From Aquila chrysaetos chrysaetos (taxonomy: Eukaryota > Chordata > Aves > Accipitriformes > Accipitridae): 64,000 nt of DNA. The stretch is from NCBI RefSeq assembly GCF_900496995.4, contig NC_044030.1:75494017-75558016 (forward strand), written 5' to 3'. Of the stretch, positions 13,397 to 26,600 are shown piece after piece. The notes below the pieces were generated by a model. The model was not told the origin of the DNA. It did not search any database and saw only the letters and a program-made list of their open reading frames with translations. Numbering within the stretch: position 1 is the first letter of the stretch; every line of letters begins with the position of its first letter. Made by a program: the position numbers and the translations under genes.

Positions 13397-13664
13397 TTTA
13401 TTTCAGTTCTTCAGCAGGTGTCTTCACACTTCTATATAATAATATTGACAGCAGGGTACATACAGGCTTGATTCACAACAGGAAAAACATTGCCTGATTG
13501 CTCTTCCATACAGTCACCAGAGCTACAAAGATGAATCCTATCAGTAAGTGGATGGCAGCAAATGAGAAATAAGTAAGACGTGATGACCCTCCATCGACCC
13601 CAAACTCCATTTCTTCCCTTTGATCCACAGTCATTTCTGTTTCTGTGGCTATAAGCTGCTTAGA
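13397..13664 (-). CDS. Candidate small terminal exon or micro-ORF with a membrane segment, unrecognised
   Basis: On the minus strand an ATG at 13,634 opens a 53-codon frame ending with TGA at 13,475-13,473. The frame is open upstream to a good 3' splice-site-like sequence (pyrimidine-rich tract ending TTAG, AG at 13,666-13,665). The peptide has an acidic, hydrophilic start (residues 1-18) and one strongly hydrophobic stretch (about residues 20-43, enriched in F, I, L, A and V). It ends with a short tail WKSNQAMFFLL. An AATAAA signal follows at 13,402-13,397, about 70 bases after the stop, so acceptor, frame, stop and poly(A) signal lie in a gene-like order. No partner exon was found, and I recognise no family. 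It could be an alternative SUB1 3' exon, since its frame would continue in phase from SUB1 exon 3. It could also be the last exon of an unidentified gene, or chance. Confidence 0.35.
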
Positions 13665-13679
13665 CTAACAGAAAAATGT

Positions 13680-16600
13680 TAGATTCGAGGCTATAATCAA
13701 TTAATCCACTCCCTACAAATCAGTCACAGCAAGCACGTGAAAAAAAAAAAATGTTCTTCCTAAAGAAGACTACATTGATCTAACTGACCAATGATAATAA
13801 ATAAATGGGTGAGAAGCTTTTTTCTATCTAATCTATGGTTACATTTATTGTCAGATCAAAAAGAAACTCCACTGAAAAAGATAATCAGCCATTTTCTGAA
13901 CAGTAGTGACTTAGCAGGCACGTTCCTTCTGTTCAATGTTTGAAAACACATTTCTATCTCCTGCTTCTGTATTTACATAACACTTGTTCTTCTATCATAG
14001 TGAAAAACTTCTATCCCTCTGGGTGACACAATCAATCCCCCACCCACAAACATGGACCAAGTATAAGATGATTAAGTTTCCACATTTCCAAATTACAACA
14101 GTTGCAAGGAACAAACAGCAATTTCCATAATGATTTAAGAAAAAGTAAGATTTAGTGCAGCTAAATTTCTACTAAAAATAACACTATGTCAACAGAAGTC
14201 TTCATTTATTTCTAAGTGTTCAAATTGTTATTACACATATGCCATTTAACTATTTTTTTATTTGAACATTAAGGTAATTACAGTTGGAGGGCTCATCTTT
14301 TCAGTGGCCTCTCTGCAGTAGATCCCACCAGAGCATAACATGTAACATTCCACATGGTTAACAATATGACATTTGAGTTACCAGAATTACAATCATCTTT
14401 TTTTTTTTTGCTAACAGATCACATAAGAAGTAACTGGGGCATTTCCTTTAACAGAAATATCAAACTTAGTACTGTGTTTAATTTCAATATGAACACCTCT
14501 ACATAAGAGCAACATTGTACATGACAGCTTGATTCATCACACATATGGTACTTTGGCAGCTCTAACTGTGAAGTATTTTGCCTCCTAAGCTCCACAGTAG
14601 GTTTAACTTATAAAACATATTGCTAATATGCCCTGCATAAACATCAAGAAACAAATGCATCTTTCTTTTGCCACTTCAGTGGGAAAGGGAGCAGTGTTTT
14701 TACGTCATATTACACAGCCTTTTCATACATGCAGTTTTCTTCCATGGACTCTTCTATATGTACCCTAACTAACATTTTGTCTGCAAGAAAATAATCTTTA
14801 TTAAAAAAACAATCTGAATTTTCTTCTCAAATTGGAAAGACTGCAGCTGTAGATAATTACATGATAAACCACTACCAACTATTTATTTCAAAATAACACT
14901 GAATGTGTCAAATTTTTATCAAGTAACAAGCACATCAGTTATCTGAGGTGCAATGAATTCCCTCACAATTTAACTCATCCCATTTGGAGTTCATCTGTGA
15001 AACTGACTGGTTTATTTAGTTACCTTTTTTGTAGGACATTCATGCAGATGTTAAGACTGGCTCGGGTAAAATACATGGTGTTTTATCATTATTACACGCA
15101 GAAACATAACTGGCAGATGGAAAACTATTTTTAAAAACAGAAGCTAAGTAAAATCAAACTGCCCGAAGTTTTATCAAGTAAAATGGCATAAACAGGTCCA
15201 GTAATTATCACCACAAATTCAGCAAGGGGGTTATCTATAACAGGAACTAATAGTTCTTGGTTAATAAATACTAATTTCTTTGAATACCTCTATCATCAGT
15301 TTCCACAAGAGAACTAATCACTATATTAAAAATTTTTCACTTACTCCCCCCAATTGAACGAAATTAATTCTCCACCTTCCTGAAAAAAATTATATTGTAC
15401 TCTGATACACAACTGCCAATGACTTACTACCACAGTAATCGAAGTGAGGACAATGTTCCCTCTAATGTATCATGCACTTTAAAGTAGCCACATGGAAGTT
15501 TTGAGGTAAAATGGGTGAAATCTGGTTGCAAAATTTCAGATTTAAAGGGAAAATATCATATATACATACCACAAATAAAAAACACCTACTTCATATTTAT
15601 TCTATTTGGTCCAAATACCCCTACAAGCCTTTAAGAGTCACTCAAAAAAAATGCTGTACCCCAAAATACATCTGCTACCACAAAACATCTCTTCACCCTT
15701 TTACTCACCCTCAAGCAGTTCTTAAAAATTTCCTGAGCTACACAAAAGCAGAGTTTAACTTTATTTGTAATATGTCAACAATGGGTAAGTTAAAAAGCAG
15801 GTGGATGTATCTGATATAATAATTAAATTAAGTAATATATATTTAATTTGATGAAGTCACCCTTCCTCGCCCTTCAATACCTATTTGTATTGAATTATAA
15901 ACTCCGCAGCACAGGAACAGTCTGTGTGTGGCACTTCCATGCCTGTGTGCAATATAAACAATTCTATTAAGATATTCCAAAATTAAACAAATGGTATATC
16001 CTGTTTATCCACACAATTTAAAAACTACATTAACATCAAATGGGAAAATTACAGCCGAATTAGGTTGTACATTCACTACATAGCCTTGAAATGTCAATTT
16101 TCATCAAGTTAATTCAGTTAATTGAAGGAAGAAGATGAAAGAAGTCAGAAAATGAACTCTTCTCCAATTCCACTAATGTGCATTTCTTCATTGTAGTTAT
16201 TATATGTCAGCTAACTTTGATCTTTCACTGTTAACTTAGGTACTGGTGTGCCCCTTATCTCTCCAAGTTCTACTCAAACATCTTACTCTCCCTTCTTCAA
16301 TCCATTGTTTGTGACACCTACCAAGAAGCCCTTCAACTGGGGCAGCATCTAGTCTAATAGAGCTTCCACTGGACAGAAGCTTCTCTTACCAGAATAGTAC
16401 AATTGATGACAAGCAAAGTTCGCTCGAGTCATGATCCACTATGTACCAGCGCTCCACTGCAAGCGCTAAGTATCTTCTGTACAAATAAAACAGCTGTGCA
16501 CATGTAAGCCACACAAAGCAAGCCAAGTTAAGTGGTTTGGGCAAGCAGTGTGTACAGGGCAGATGCATGATAGCCAGGCATTTTGGCTGAAGCCATTTGA

Positions 16601-17565
16601 ACCCTGTTTGACTGTTTAACCTGTGTCACAGCCTAGTTTAAGCATCGTTGTTTACGCAATATTCTCAAACGAACAAAAGCCCTACAAAGACAGGTTAACT
16701 GTTCTTTTCTATAGAATAACTAGTTAGTATGTGTTAGTGTTCAAGAATGGATTTAATGCAAAGCTTGAAAAGGGTACCTAACTAATAACCACATTTGGAG
16801 CTTTTAAGTACTATCTTAATCTGAGGTATATGTCTATTACTGTGAAAGTTTATGCATCACATTCTAAAATCTAGGGTCCAAGAAAAAAGGCTAATTGTAT
16901 TTTCTAAGTCAAGCAAGCTAGAGAAAAATGGGAAGAAATAGCATGTGGCTTGTGTTCAAGTGTTACTGTTTATAATAATGCTTCATGCAAGTAATGGAAA
17001 AAAGTCTATATACTCAGGACTGTTTACATCCGAATAAATAGGGTAAATTTGCAAATACAGTATTTAAAGTTATCTACAAAAAATGTGTTTTACCAAGTAT
17101 TCACTGTTTGTACCAAGTCTTAAAGCAGAAAGCTGCCAGGGCAATACCAAAAAGTATGAAATAAAAGAAAAAATTAAATGGAGACATTTTAAGAAATTGC
17201 CTCAGAAAACAAATTCATATTAACTGTTAATTAAGCTGAAACTAAAACAAAGACTAAAGCTATTAGGTGGCCTTATCAGCAAACACCTTCAATCAAAAGG
17301 CCATAAACAAGTATGCTTTACATATTATTTGATTTGTTTATTTTACATCATGAGGTGAAAGCAACACACTTCCTTTTAGTAAAGTATACACAAATAGCCT
17401 CACTCAGAATACACTTTTAATGCACATAAAAAAAGTATTCATCTTACAAATCGTTTTGCAATCCAAATATACAATAGCTTGGAAAACAATATTTTAGAAA
17501 ACAAAAGCCAATGTAAAAAGACCGCTTTAAACACCTAAAATAAAAGTTTCTGTATGGCTCTGTCT
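13680..17565 (-). other. Probable SUB1 3' UTR and downstream sequence
   Basis: SUB1 mRNAs in other vertebrates have a long 3' UTR, so much of this AT-rich block is probably transcribed. Possible poly(A) signals on the minus strand (seen as TTTATT on the plus strand) include 17,337-17,342, 15,596-15,601, 15,011-15,016 and 14,797-14,802. The sequence alone does not say which is used. No CpG island or coding exon was recognised. Confidence 0.45.
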
Positions 17566-17645
17566 TTACAGTTTTCTTACTGCATCATCAATATCAGAAA
17601 TCTGTTCCTTCAGCTGGTTCCACTGTTCTGGATTTAAAGAAATAC
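17566..17645 (-). CDS. SUB1: SUB1 exon 5 (last coding exon)
   Basis: Encodes the final 26 residues ([15 protein letters not shown] through DDAVRKL) and the TAA stop at 17,568-17,566. This is the C-terminal helix used for dimerisation. Acceptor TTTCAG. The 3' UTR follows directly in the same exon. Confidence 0.96.
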
Positions 17646-20600
17646 CTGAAATGCATTAAAATAAACAATTAAGACAAAAACAAAATTGTGGTGCAGTATC
17701 TTGCAAAATTGCTATTAAGACTGGTTTCAAACACAACATCTATGTCATAACTATTAATGCTTGAGCTACTTCAACAACCATCTCAGTTACAAAGTGAAAC
17801 TACTCATTTGTAACACTTCAATTTAACTTTAGACTTCAGCTTATCTCTGGACAAGTATAAATTACAAAGAAAATAAGTACAGTGTAACAAATTCATTCAC
17901 AAGTATTAGGCTAAACACAGGAAGTGAAATACAGCTCTGGCCTTGATAGAAGGCAGCACAAAAGCCCCAGGTGAGAAGTAGGAAATCATCTGTATTCCTG
18001 TTGGCTCCTAAAAGCTTTTAAAGTACCATAACTCTGTTGTTTTTTTTTTTTTCCCTCCTGTTTCTTAAAGCACTGTGAATAACACATATCATAAATAACA
18101 TTTTGGAGAGACTATTCTACTCCCTCCCACTCACAAACCAACACGGAAGTTATTTTTTCACTTCAAGTTCACTATAGCTTCTACTGACATTCAATCAATA
18201 ATCGTTCAGTGCCCCACAACCCACCTCCTCAGTTCTAAATTTGTACTTCCTCAAGCTTGAGTCCAGGTACATGTTTCCTTTGTGCTTTGGTTTCCTCATT
18301 CTTCCCCTACAATTTCTATGCCAACTCTGTGCAAGTACAGACTCACAGGCCTACCTCTCATACTCTCTCCAGCCAGGCTCTTCTACTATTTACTCCCACT
18401 CTCCCCCCTCACTGACCAGGCTTCCTTCATTGCTTTCTCCCTGCAGGTGAAGCAGGACCTGAAAACAGGTGAAACTTTGAATTCTATTTCTGGGGCTTAT
18501 TGCCTTTTTGACTTCTACCATCCCTGTCTCATCAGACCACCACCATAATTTTGAGCAGCAAGGAGTCTGCATGGAGCTACTCTAAGCAGTTTTCCACCAG
18601 TCTTTAGAGGGCAGGTTTCTTCTGAGAACAGCATCAGGTGTGGTAACCATTATTAGGGGACCAAACGTCATCAAGATGTTCCTGGACCACATAACAGTTG
18701 AACTGCACACAGTTCAGACCTGCTGTTTGAAACAATCTGACACAATAATTTAAAACTCAAATTTTTTTTTCCTGTTTTTTAACACTATTTCAACTGCTTA
18801 TATTGTTTTCAGGATAGCTGGATAAGCAGCTCATAAGGGCATCAATGGAACATTAGGCTCACATACTGTATAATATTATTATTAATTTTATCCTAATAAA
18901 ATTCAGACTCTTTTGCCACACTGATAAGCGTTTCTATCTACATCATGCAATTTTTGTCACTTGGCCTGCCCATCAAATCCCATTGTAGTTTGCCCGTCAA
19001 ACCGCATATACTTTTGATTTCCACCTCAAGACACAGCAGGTTAAAGCCCTGAGGAGTTAGAGTAATCTTTTTTGTTAAGTAGCAACAACAAACCCAAACC
19101 AAGAAATTTTCCTGTACAGTACCAGTACACCTCTTCATACAAACCTGTCCTCAGTGGTTATTTAAGAAATGTTGAAAATGCTTCTCAAGTGTTCCAAATG
19201 TCTATTCACCGAGTTGCTCCTGGACACACCAGAAGAATGTAACAAACCTTATACTGATTTTATATTAAATGTCTTCAATCTGCAGGGCAGAATTGTTTAA
19301 TACTTACCCTTCGTGCAATATGAAAACCAATTAAAAGCAGGCTTTTCTAACAGCAGCAACATGACATTAAGCAAAGCACTACTACCATAACTGTCCTTGC
19401 ATCCTCATCTTCCAGGTGGCAAAGTTCTGAAAATGGTTCAGTGAAGGCATGCCATAAAAAACAGATATGGGATTGGCAATTAAAGGTACAATGGCTTATG
19501 CCATGCTGCAGAGTAGAAGCACAGTACCAGAACTTGAACACTTGAGGTATTTTCACCTCAATTAAAATCCTGACATATTTTTCCCGAAATTAGTCACATT
19601 AAACATTTTAATATTTTCCATCTAAAATTTTATAGAAACTGAATGACATAATTGTTTTAAAGAAATTAACATCACAAATTAGTAAGTTAAATCTTTTCAG
19701 TGAATTTTGAAATAAGAAACCAATTGTAATAATAGAAAGAAATTGCATTGTTAATTGGGGGGGGGGGAAGTATGGCTACGTTTATAACTCCCATACCAAA
19801 CCTGCTTGTATTTGATGCCTTGTTTTCCATAAATCATGGAGGATCCATTTAGGAAAACAGACTCAGGCCAACAAACCCCCTTTGCTTTTGTTTATAATCT
19901 ACAGACAAAACCAATCATTTGTTAAAATAAAATTATAAAAATGTAAAGATACTACTCTAAAAATATTATGTAGCAACAAAGCATAAAAATCTGATACACA
20001 AAGTTCTCCAGCAAACGGCAGACAATGTTTTAATACAAAATAACATGAAGCAGAACAATACCTTTTCTGCCAGGCTTCATTTCACCTTCTTGATCCATCC
20101 AATATTCTCTAATATCAATTAAGACTTTCCCTTTAAAGTCACGAACACTGACATACCTCATTTTGCCAATCTGTCAAAACACACATAATGGTCTTTTAGG
20201 TATTTTACATATTACAGCATTCACTTTTCCCAGCAGTATCAGACACGTGACATGGCACACTGCAGCTTATTTTAGACACCAGAGAAACAACTAGATCAAA
20301 AGCTTAATCCAGAGTAGTCAGTAGGCTAATAAGTAATGACAATATAAATGGATGAACGACTTAAAATTAGTTGAGTGTTCAATGCTCAATGTAAAACTAG
20401 CTCTCCTAGAATAAAAATACCTACATTCTTAACACACTTACTTCTTAGAAAGACCACTAAATTATTGTTTTCTGAAATAAAATTTTGCCTCTATTATAAC
20501 TATCTTTGTTTGCAGCAGTTGTAAACAAACAGGGAAAAAGGGAGCTCTACTCCCAAATCTAAATTTTAGTCCATTCCATACATACAGAAAGCAAATTAGA

Positions 20601-23600
20601 TATTCACATGAGATAACCACAATTTCTAGAGGGGTTTTTGTTTGGGTTCTCCTTTTCTTTTTCTAAACACAGTAAATACAGATCAAAATGAAAGTTAGCC
20701 ACCAACCGTCCCACACCCCCTCCCAAGTCCTCGTGGCATTTCATTGGAACTGTGCTTAAAAGACCATCTCACTGTACCAGGTGTTCCAAAAATACATTTG
20801 AATCCTTTAAGTTTACCGACATGTAGCATAATATGAAATGACTTTGAAATTCCATAATTTCTGCACCACAGTGGCTTAATTGAATTATGAGGGTGCTTTT
20901 TTCTTGGGGGGGGGGGGGGGGAGCACAGGAGAAGGGGAGCAGTCACACTGACAACGATGCGTTACATGACATATTTAGGCTCATTAAAGATCTGACCAAA
21001 TTTGATACAAAACTACTTGTTCACATAAATTCAAAGTATAATGTGAATTTGAGAATCAGAAATTAGGTAATAAGTAATAAAAACACAATCAAACACAGTT
21101 CATGTAAGAAATTCTCAGAATTCTCTATGCACTTTCTGATACACTTTCTTTAGAAAGAACACATTCTAAAGTAAACAATTTTAAAACAGAATATTCCTTC
21201 CTGATGAAACAGTAACTTTAGTTTTCAACTGTCTTAGTTTATGCCTCTTGAATTTTGATACAATTTAACGAGAGCCCAAACCCACCTTACTAGCTTTAAG
21301 TCTGACCAGAAAGGTTGAATAACTCTCTAATCAACTAAAATCATCCACAGATGTTTAAGTCATAAGCTGTTATTTCACAAAATAAACAAGAATGCTTTGT
21401 GTTTGCTTAAAGTAATTCTCCTTCTTAAGCAGATCATGCTAAATTAACTCCAAAATTGACTTTAAAACAATTAGGACATCTTTAGATACTGTAAGCCTGA
21501 AGCAGTTTTCCTACTTCAAAGCATCCTTTAAAACGAACAAGATGCTACAGATTATAAGATAGTATTTTTTGACTGCTTTATTAAATACTTCCACGGTACT
21601 ACAAATTTAACATTCAAAAATAAGGCATGATGTCATGGTAGCTTAGTTCTTTCAGACCAAACTTGGTACCATGCCCACGTCCTTCAGCACTGCTGGCAAA
21701 GAATATCCTAAATAGCCTACGTGAACAACATTTCTTGGTTTTACCCTTTAATGATTCAGTGACTTTCAAGGTCACCTCTAAGAACAGCTTCAAGTAGTAG
21801 TACTCCACAACACCTTTTTTTCCCAGACCTATCAAAGAATATTAGTGCATGGCCAAGTAATTCCAGATTTGCTCCAAGAAATAAAATCTAATACAATATA
21901 GCAGACTACAGCTGCAAATACAGTAAAAGGGTTTAGGATTTAAACTTTAAGTATAAGACTGTATGTCTTAATTCAACTACTATAAGGTGAGGGGCAATAA
22001 TGCAAAGTTCACATTTACTCAGTGAGTAAGTCTACCTTAAATGGAAACAGTTCCATATGAAAATGCTGAAATTGTTAGGTTTTACATAGAATCATAGAAT
22101 GGTTTGGGTTGGAAGGGACCTTAAAGACCATCTAGTTCCAACCCCCCTGCCACAGGCAGGGACACCTTCTGCTAGACCAGGTTGCTCAAAGCCCCATCCA
22201 GCCTGGCCTTGAACACTTCCAGGGAGGGGGCATCCACAACCTTGCTGGGCAACCTGTTGCAGCGTTTCACCACCCTCATAGTAAAGAATTTCTTCCTTGT
22301 ATCTAAGCTAAATCTACCCTCTTTCAGTTTTAAGCCATTACCCCTCATCCTATCACTAGATACCTGTCCTGGTTTCAGCTGGGATAGAGTTAATTGTCTT
22401 CCTATTAGCTGGTATAGTTCTATGGTTTGGGTTCAGTATGAGAAGAATGTTGATAACACACTGATGTTTTCAGTTGTTGCCAAGTATTGTTTATACTAAC
22501 TCAAGCTTTTTCAGCTTCTCATGCCCAGCCAGCAAGAAGGCTGGAGAGGCACAAGAAGTTGAGAGGGGGCACAGCCAAGGCAGCTGACCCAAACTGGCCA
22601 ACGTGGTATTCCATACCATGTGACATCACGCCCAGTGTATAAGCTGGGGGGAACTGGCCTCAGGGGGATCGCTGCTCAGGAACCAACTGGACATCAGTCA
22701 GCAGCTGGTATGCAATTGCATTGTGCATCACTTCTATATTCCAATACTTTTATTATTATTATTGTAATTTTATTATTATCATTACTAGTTTCTTCCTTTC
22801 TGTTCTATTAAACTGCTCTTATCTCAACCCACAAGTTTTACTTTTTTTTCCCCAATTCTCTCCCCCATCCCATTGGGTGTGGAGGGGAGTGAGTGAGCAG
22901 CTGCGTGGTGCTTAGCTGCTGGCTGGGGTTAAACCATGACAATGCCCTTGCAAAAAGTGCCTCCTCAGCTTTCTTGTAGGCACCGTTTAGGTACCAGAAG
23001 GCTGCTAGAAGGTCTCCCTGGAGCCTCCTCTTCTCCAGGCTGAACAACCCCAACTCTCTCAGCCTGTCTTCACAGGAGAAGTGCTCCAGCCCCCTGATGA
23101 TCTTTGTGGCCCTCCTCTGGATCCGCTCCAACAGGTCCATGTCCTTCTTATGTTGGGAGTCCCAGAGCTGAATGCAGTACTCCAGGTGGGGTCTCACCAG
23201 AGCAGAGTAGAGGGGGAGAATCACCTCCCTCAGCCTGCTGGTCATGATTCTTTTGATGCATCATCATCATCTTTGATGCACGTAGATACCACTGTCTAGA
23301 TTGCAGCTGAATATTCCCATTAAATTTTGAATGTTTAGTTGAACTCTATGCAAAAGCTGCCACTGCTAAAAGCTTTAAGTAGGCTTCTGAAGTACAGTTT
23401 CAATTAACATCTAAGGTTAAAAACCTCAACCAAAATCTAGATTTAACCATTTAAGTAAATTGATGCTTGTCGATGTTCAGTTACCTGCAGTTCTGGCACA
23501 GATTCATTTCTGAACAATTCTTTTTTCACACAGCAGCTGACAGTCCTAGAATAATTTCACAGATCTGAGACATCTTTGTATCTCTATAATCACAAGAGTT

Positions 23601-26600
23601 CCAAGGGTTGTATTGATTTATAGCAGCGTAGTTACTGCAGTTCAACCTTCACAGACAAGTTCATATGCTTTTTATCAAATATTACAGCTCCTTAGACTGT
23701 ATTGAATTACATAAATCAGAAGACATTAAAAGCAGTATTTCCAGGTTTCTGTTTCTTAGAATAAAATGCACTGAACTGTGTCTTGGTTCCCATCACAGCT
23801 ATGCAACCGACTTCCTGTATGAGTTTCAGCAACCACCTTCTTTACAGTTCTTCCTCCTATTTCCAGTTTGTGTTGATTAAACTGTATACACACTGTAGAA
23901 GCAGAAACACCAAAAAACCATCCTTCTTTCTTAGCTGATACCTATATGTATAGCATTAGAAGGAGCACAATAAAGAGTCATGTAAACAGCAAGATCTGCA
24001 ACACAGCAAACTGATTGTGAAATGCATCGGTGACCACCTAAGTTTCAGAATTCATGTGCTAAATGAATCACCTTTCCAGAGCATCATAATCTTACATATT
24101 TATCTACTGATAAAGACATTACCCTGGGAAACTGAAGAACTTATTTCTCACAAGTCAAAAAACAAATACAACCCAAAATTTAAAATAAATATAACAAATA
24201 AAAGGAGCTGGGTGGTGGAGAGATGAGACAACACACAGACAGGCAACTGTCGAAGTAACAATTTCAGTGAAATGCCTGATCTTGCAATGTGGTTCTACTC
24301 TAGGTAGTCGATTAATACTGCATCCTGACAGCATTAACAAACCTTATCCAAATAGGGCATAGGTAGATGACAGGATCTGTCAAACTAACCAAAGTACATG
24401 ATGCAGGCCTCACGACAGCTTGAAGCGACAGACAGGAATTTAATGTATCAACACTAAACCCTTCTACATTAACACGAATAATGCTTGTCCTTAGGGCCTC
24501 TAGTAATACATCAGAAATGGGAGTAAGATAAATTTCTATACCCCAACTGCACCCAAATCCTTTAACAAATTCCAGAGTAAGTATACTAGGCTACCTATAA
24601 AACCTAAAAAGGCCACGACATGTAAATAAATAAAATACACTTGGTGTCTTACACTGAATTAATTCCCTTCTACTTATATTTATAGTATTCTTCACAATTA
24701 GTCTCAAGAATACCATTATACCAACATTAGTCTGAAACAAACCCAATAAAATGTAGATCTTTATGAAAATGCTGAATCTTCCAAACACAGCAGTCATAAT
24801 GAGCTCTATATTAAGGGAAGATGTATAGTTTAAGAACACACCCTGAGGGTGTAGAACAAGCCTCTAAGTTTCACATCATTTGCTGCCACTCCCATACACA
24901 ATATGGACACTACAGAACTTCTGACTATCTTACAGATGCTTTACAGCATGATTTCCATCAATTGAAGCCACACTTGTAAGTTATACTGCAAAGTCACTTG
25001 CACATCAGAGATCATTTTACTGCCATGGGAAAGTAGAAAGGGGAATTTCTAGTATTACTAGTAGTCCTAGAACAAACAAAACCATACCTAAAAAATTAAC
25101 ACACAACTAGATCTTCTAACATGCTCTCCTGGGTAGCGGGGAGAGAGGGAAAGTATCCTCAGACCTACAGTGCTATTTCTGCACTGAAACAGTTGCATCT
25201 TAGTTAACACACATAAGCTGATGTAGCATGAAAAAAATCACAATACTTCACATAACACAATAAGCGATCTAAAAAAAAATTTTGTTGTTGATTAACTAAA
25301 AGGCAGGCAGAGACTAAGTAACACTGATGTTTTAGGTCAAGGTGATATTCAAATATTTGTTCTGTATTATACTCAACACTGGAAGAATCCTGTTCTTATC
25401 AGACTAACACGAGTCCTGTACTGTCTGTTTTTAGTAACTTTTTATTATCTTAGGCCAAAAAGGTTCAAAGAAATCAGAGCACACAAATACTTTTGCTTTT
25501 ATTTGAAAGGGTTTGGGTTTTTTTTGCATCAGGGGAGCATTAAAAATTTTAACAGCTTTCTCCAAGGCTGGAATTTCTGCACTTATTACAAACATAGCAT
25601 AAAGCTTATACATAGCTTTTTTTGAGTTCTAACTGCAGTTCACCTCATAAGGTGTAGAAGACACTATCTCATTTTTCCTACATGGTTCAAAGCATGCCCC
25701 AGCAGAACTAAAAATACTATATTCTTCCTTTGATGGGGAAGTCCGGGCATTGTCTTCAACTGAAGCTCTCTCTGCCAACTACACATGAAGAGGAAAGTGA
25801 GAACTGATATATTAAAAATAACTGCCCTGTATTACAATATCAGTTAAGCAGGCCTTCTCTCTAGAAGATTTTTTTTTTTTGCCACATTACTTTGCACATA
25901 CTTACAGCCCCAAACCATTTCTTTTGCCTTACTCACTGTTGGGGCATCTTATTAGGCACCTCTCCCACACCCTTTCACAAACTTAAGAATCAAAGTCTCT
26001 AAGAATTTAAGCTCCTTTCCAGCCAGCTAGTCAGAGACATTTAATAATTCTTGATCCACACCCCTAAAACAGGTAATTCTGAGCTACGTATATTCTTGCA
26101 CAGCTCTCAGCACACACTGCTACTGCCTCAGCAAACCCCAGGAACTGCAATACCCTGAATTCACAAATGCATTTGTGACGGTCGGACAAATTATAGTCAA
26201 TGTCTCAAACATTCGTTAAAGAACTTTGGTGGAGAAAACGGCCTCTGTAAAAATGCTGGAGTTTTGTGAACAAGACAATGTGGCCGGAGGAGAGGGCCCC
26301 CCGGAGGGTGGGACCGTGCTTCTCCAAAGCTGCAATTCCTTAACTTAAGTGACCAGGAGAAGGAGCACAGCATATGCGCCTGGAGGAGGAGGCCCCACGG
26401 AGGATGGGACTGTGCTTCTATCTTAAGCAGTCATGCCAGCAGAAAAAGAGAGGCAATTCTGCGATGAACCCCCCCCCAAAGCTCTCCAACCGATTCCAGA
26501 GAACCCCGGGAATGGGACTGCGCATGTCGAGACCATCGACTAACACGCTATAAAAGAAGGGAGAACGAGTTCTCAGCGCGCGCCCTCCGGAACTGGATCT

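Noticed and set aside
16386..16568. 60-codon minus-strand frame (Cys/Leu/Tyr-rich) in the SUB1 3' region
   Set aside because: No splice sites in phase, no domain, and located where a long SUB1 3' UTR is expected.
22838..23245. 135-codon minus-strand frame with clear protein similarity
   Set aside because: The similarity is to the end of the CR1 LINE reverse transcriptase; its last part runs into the nested LTR.
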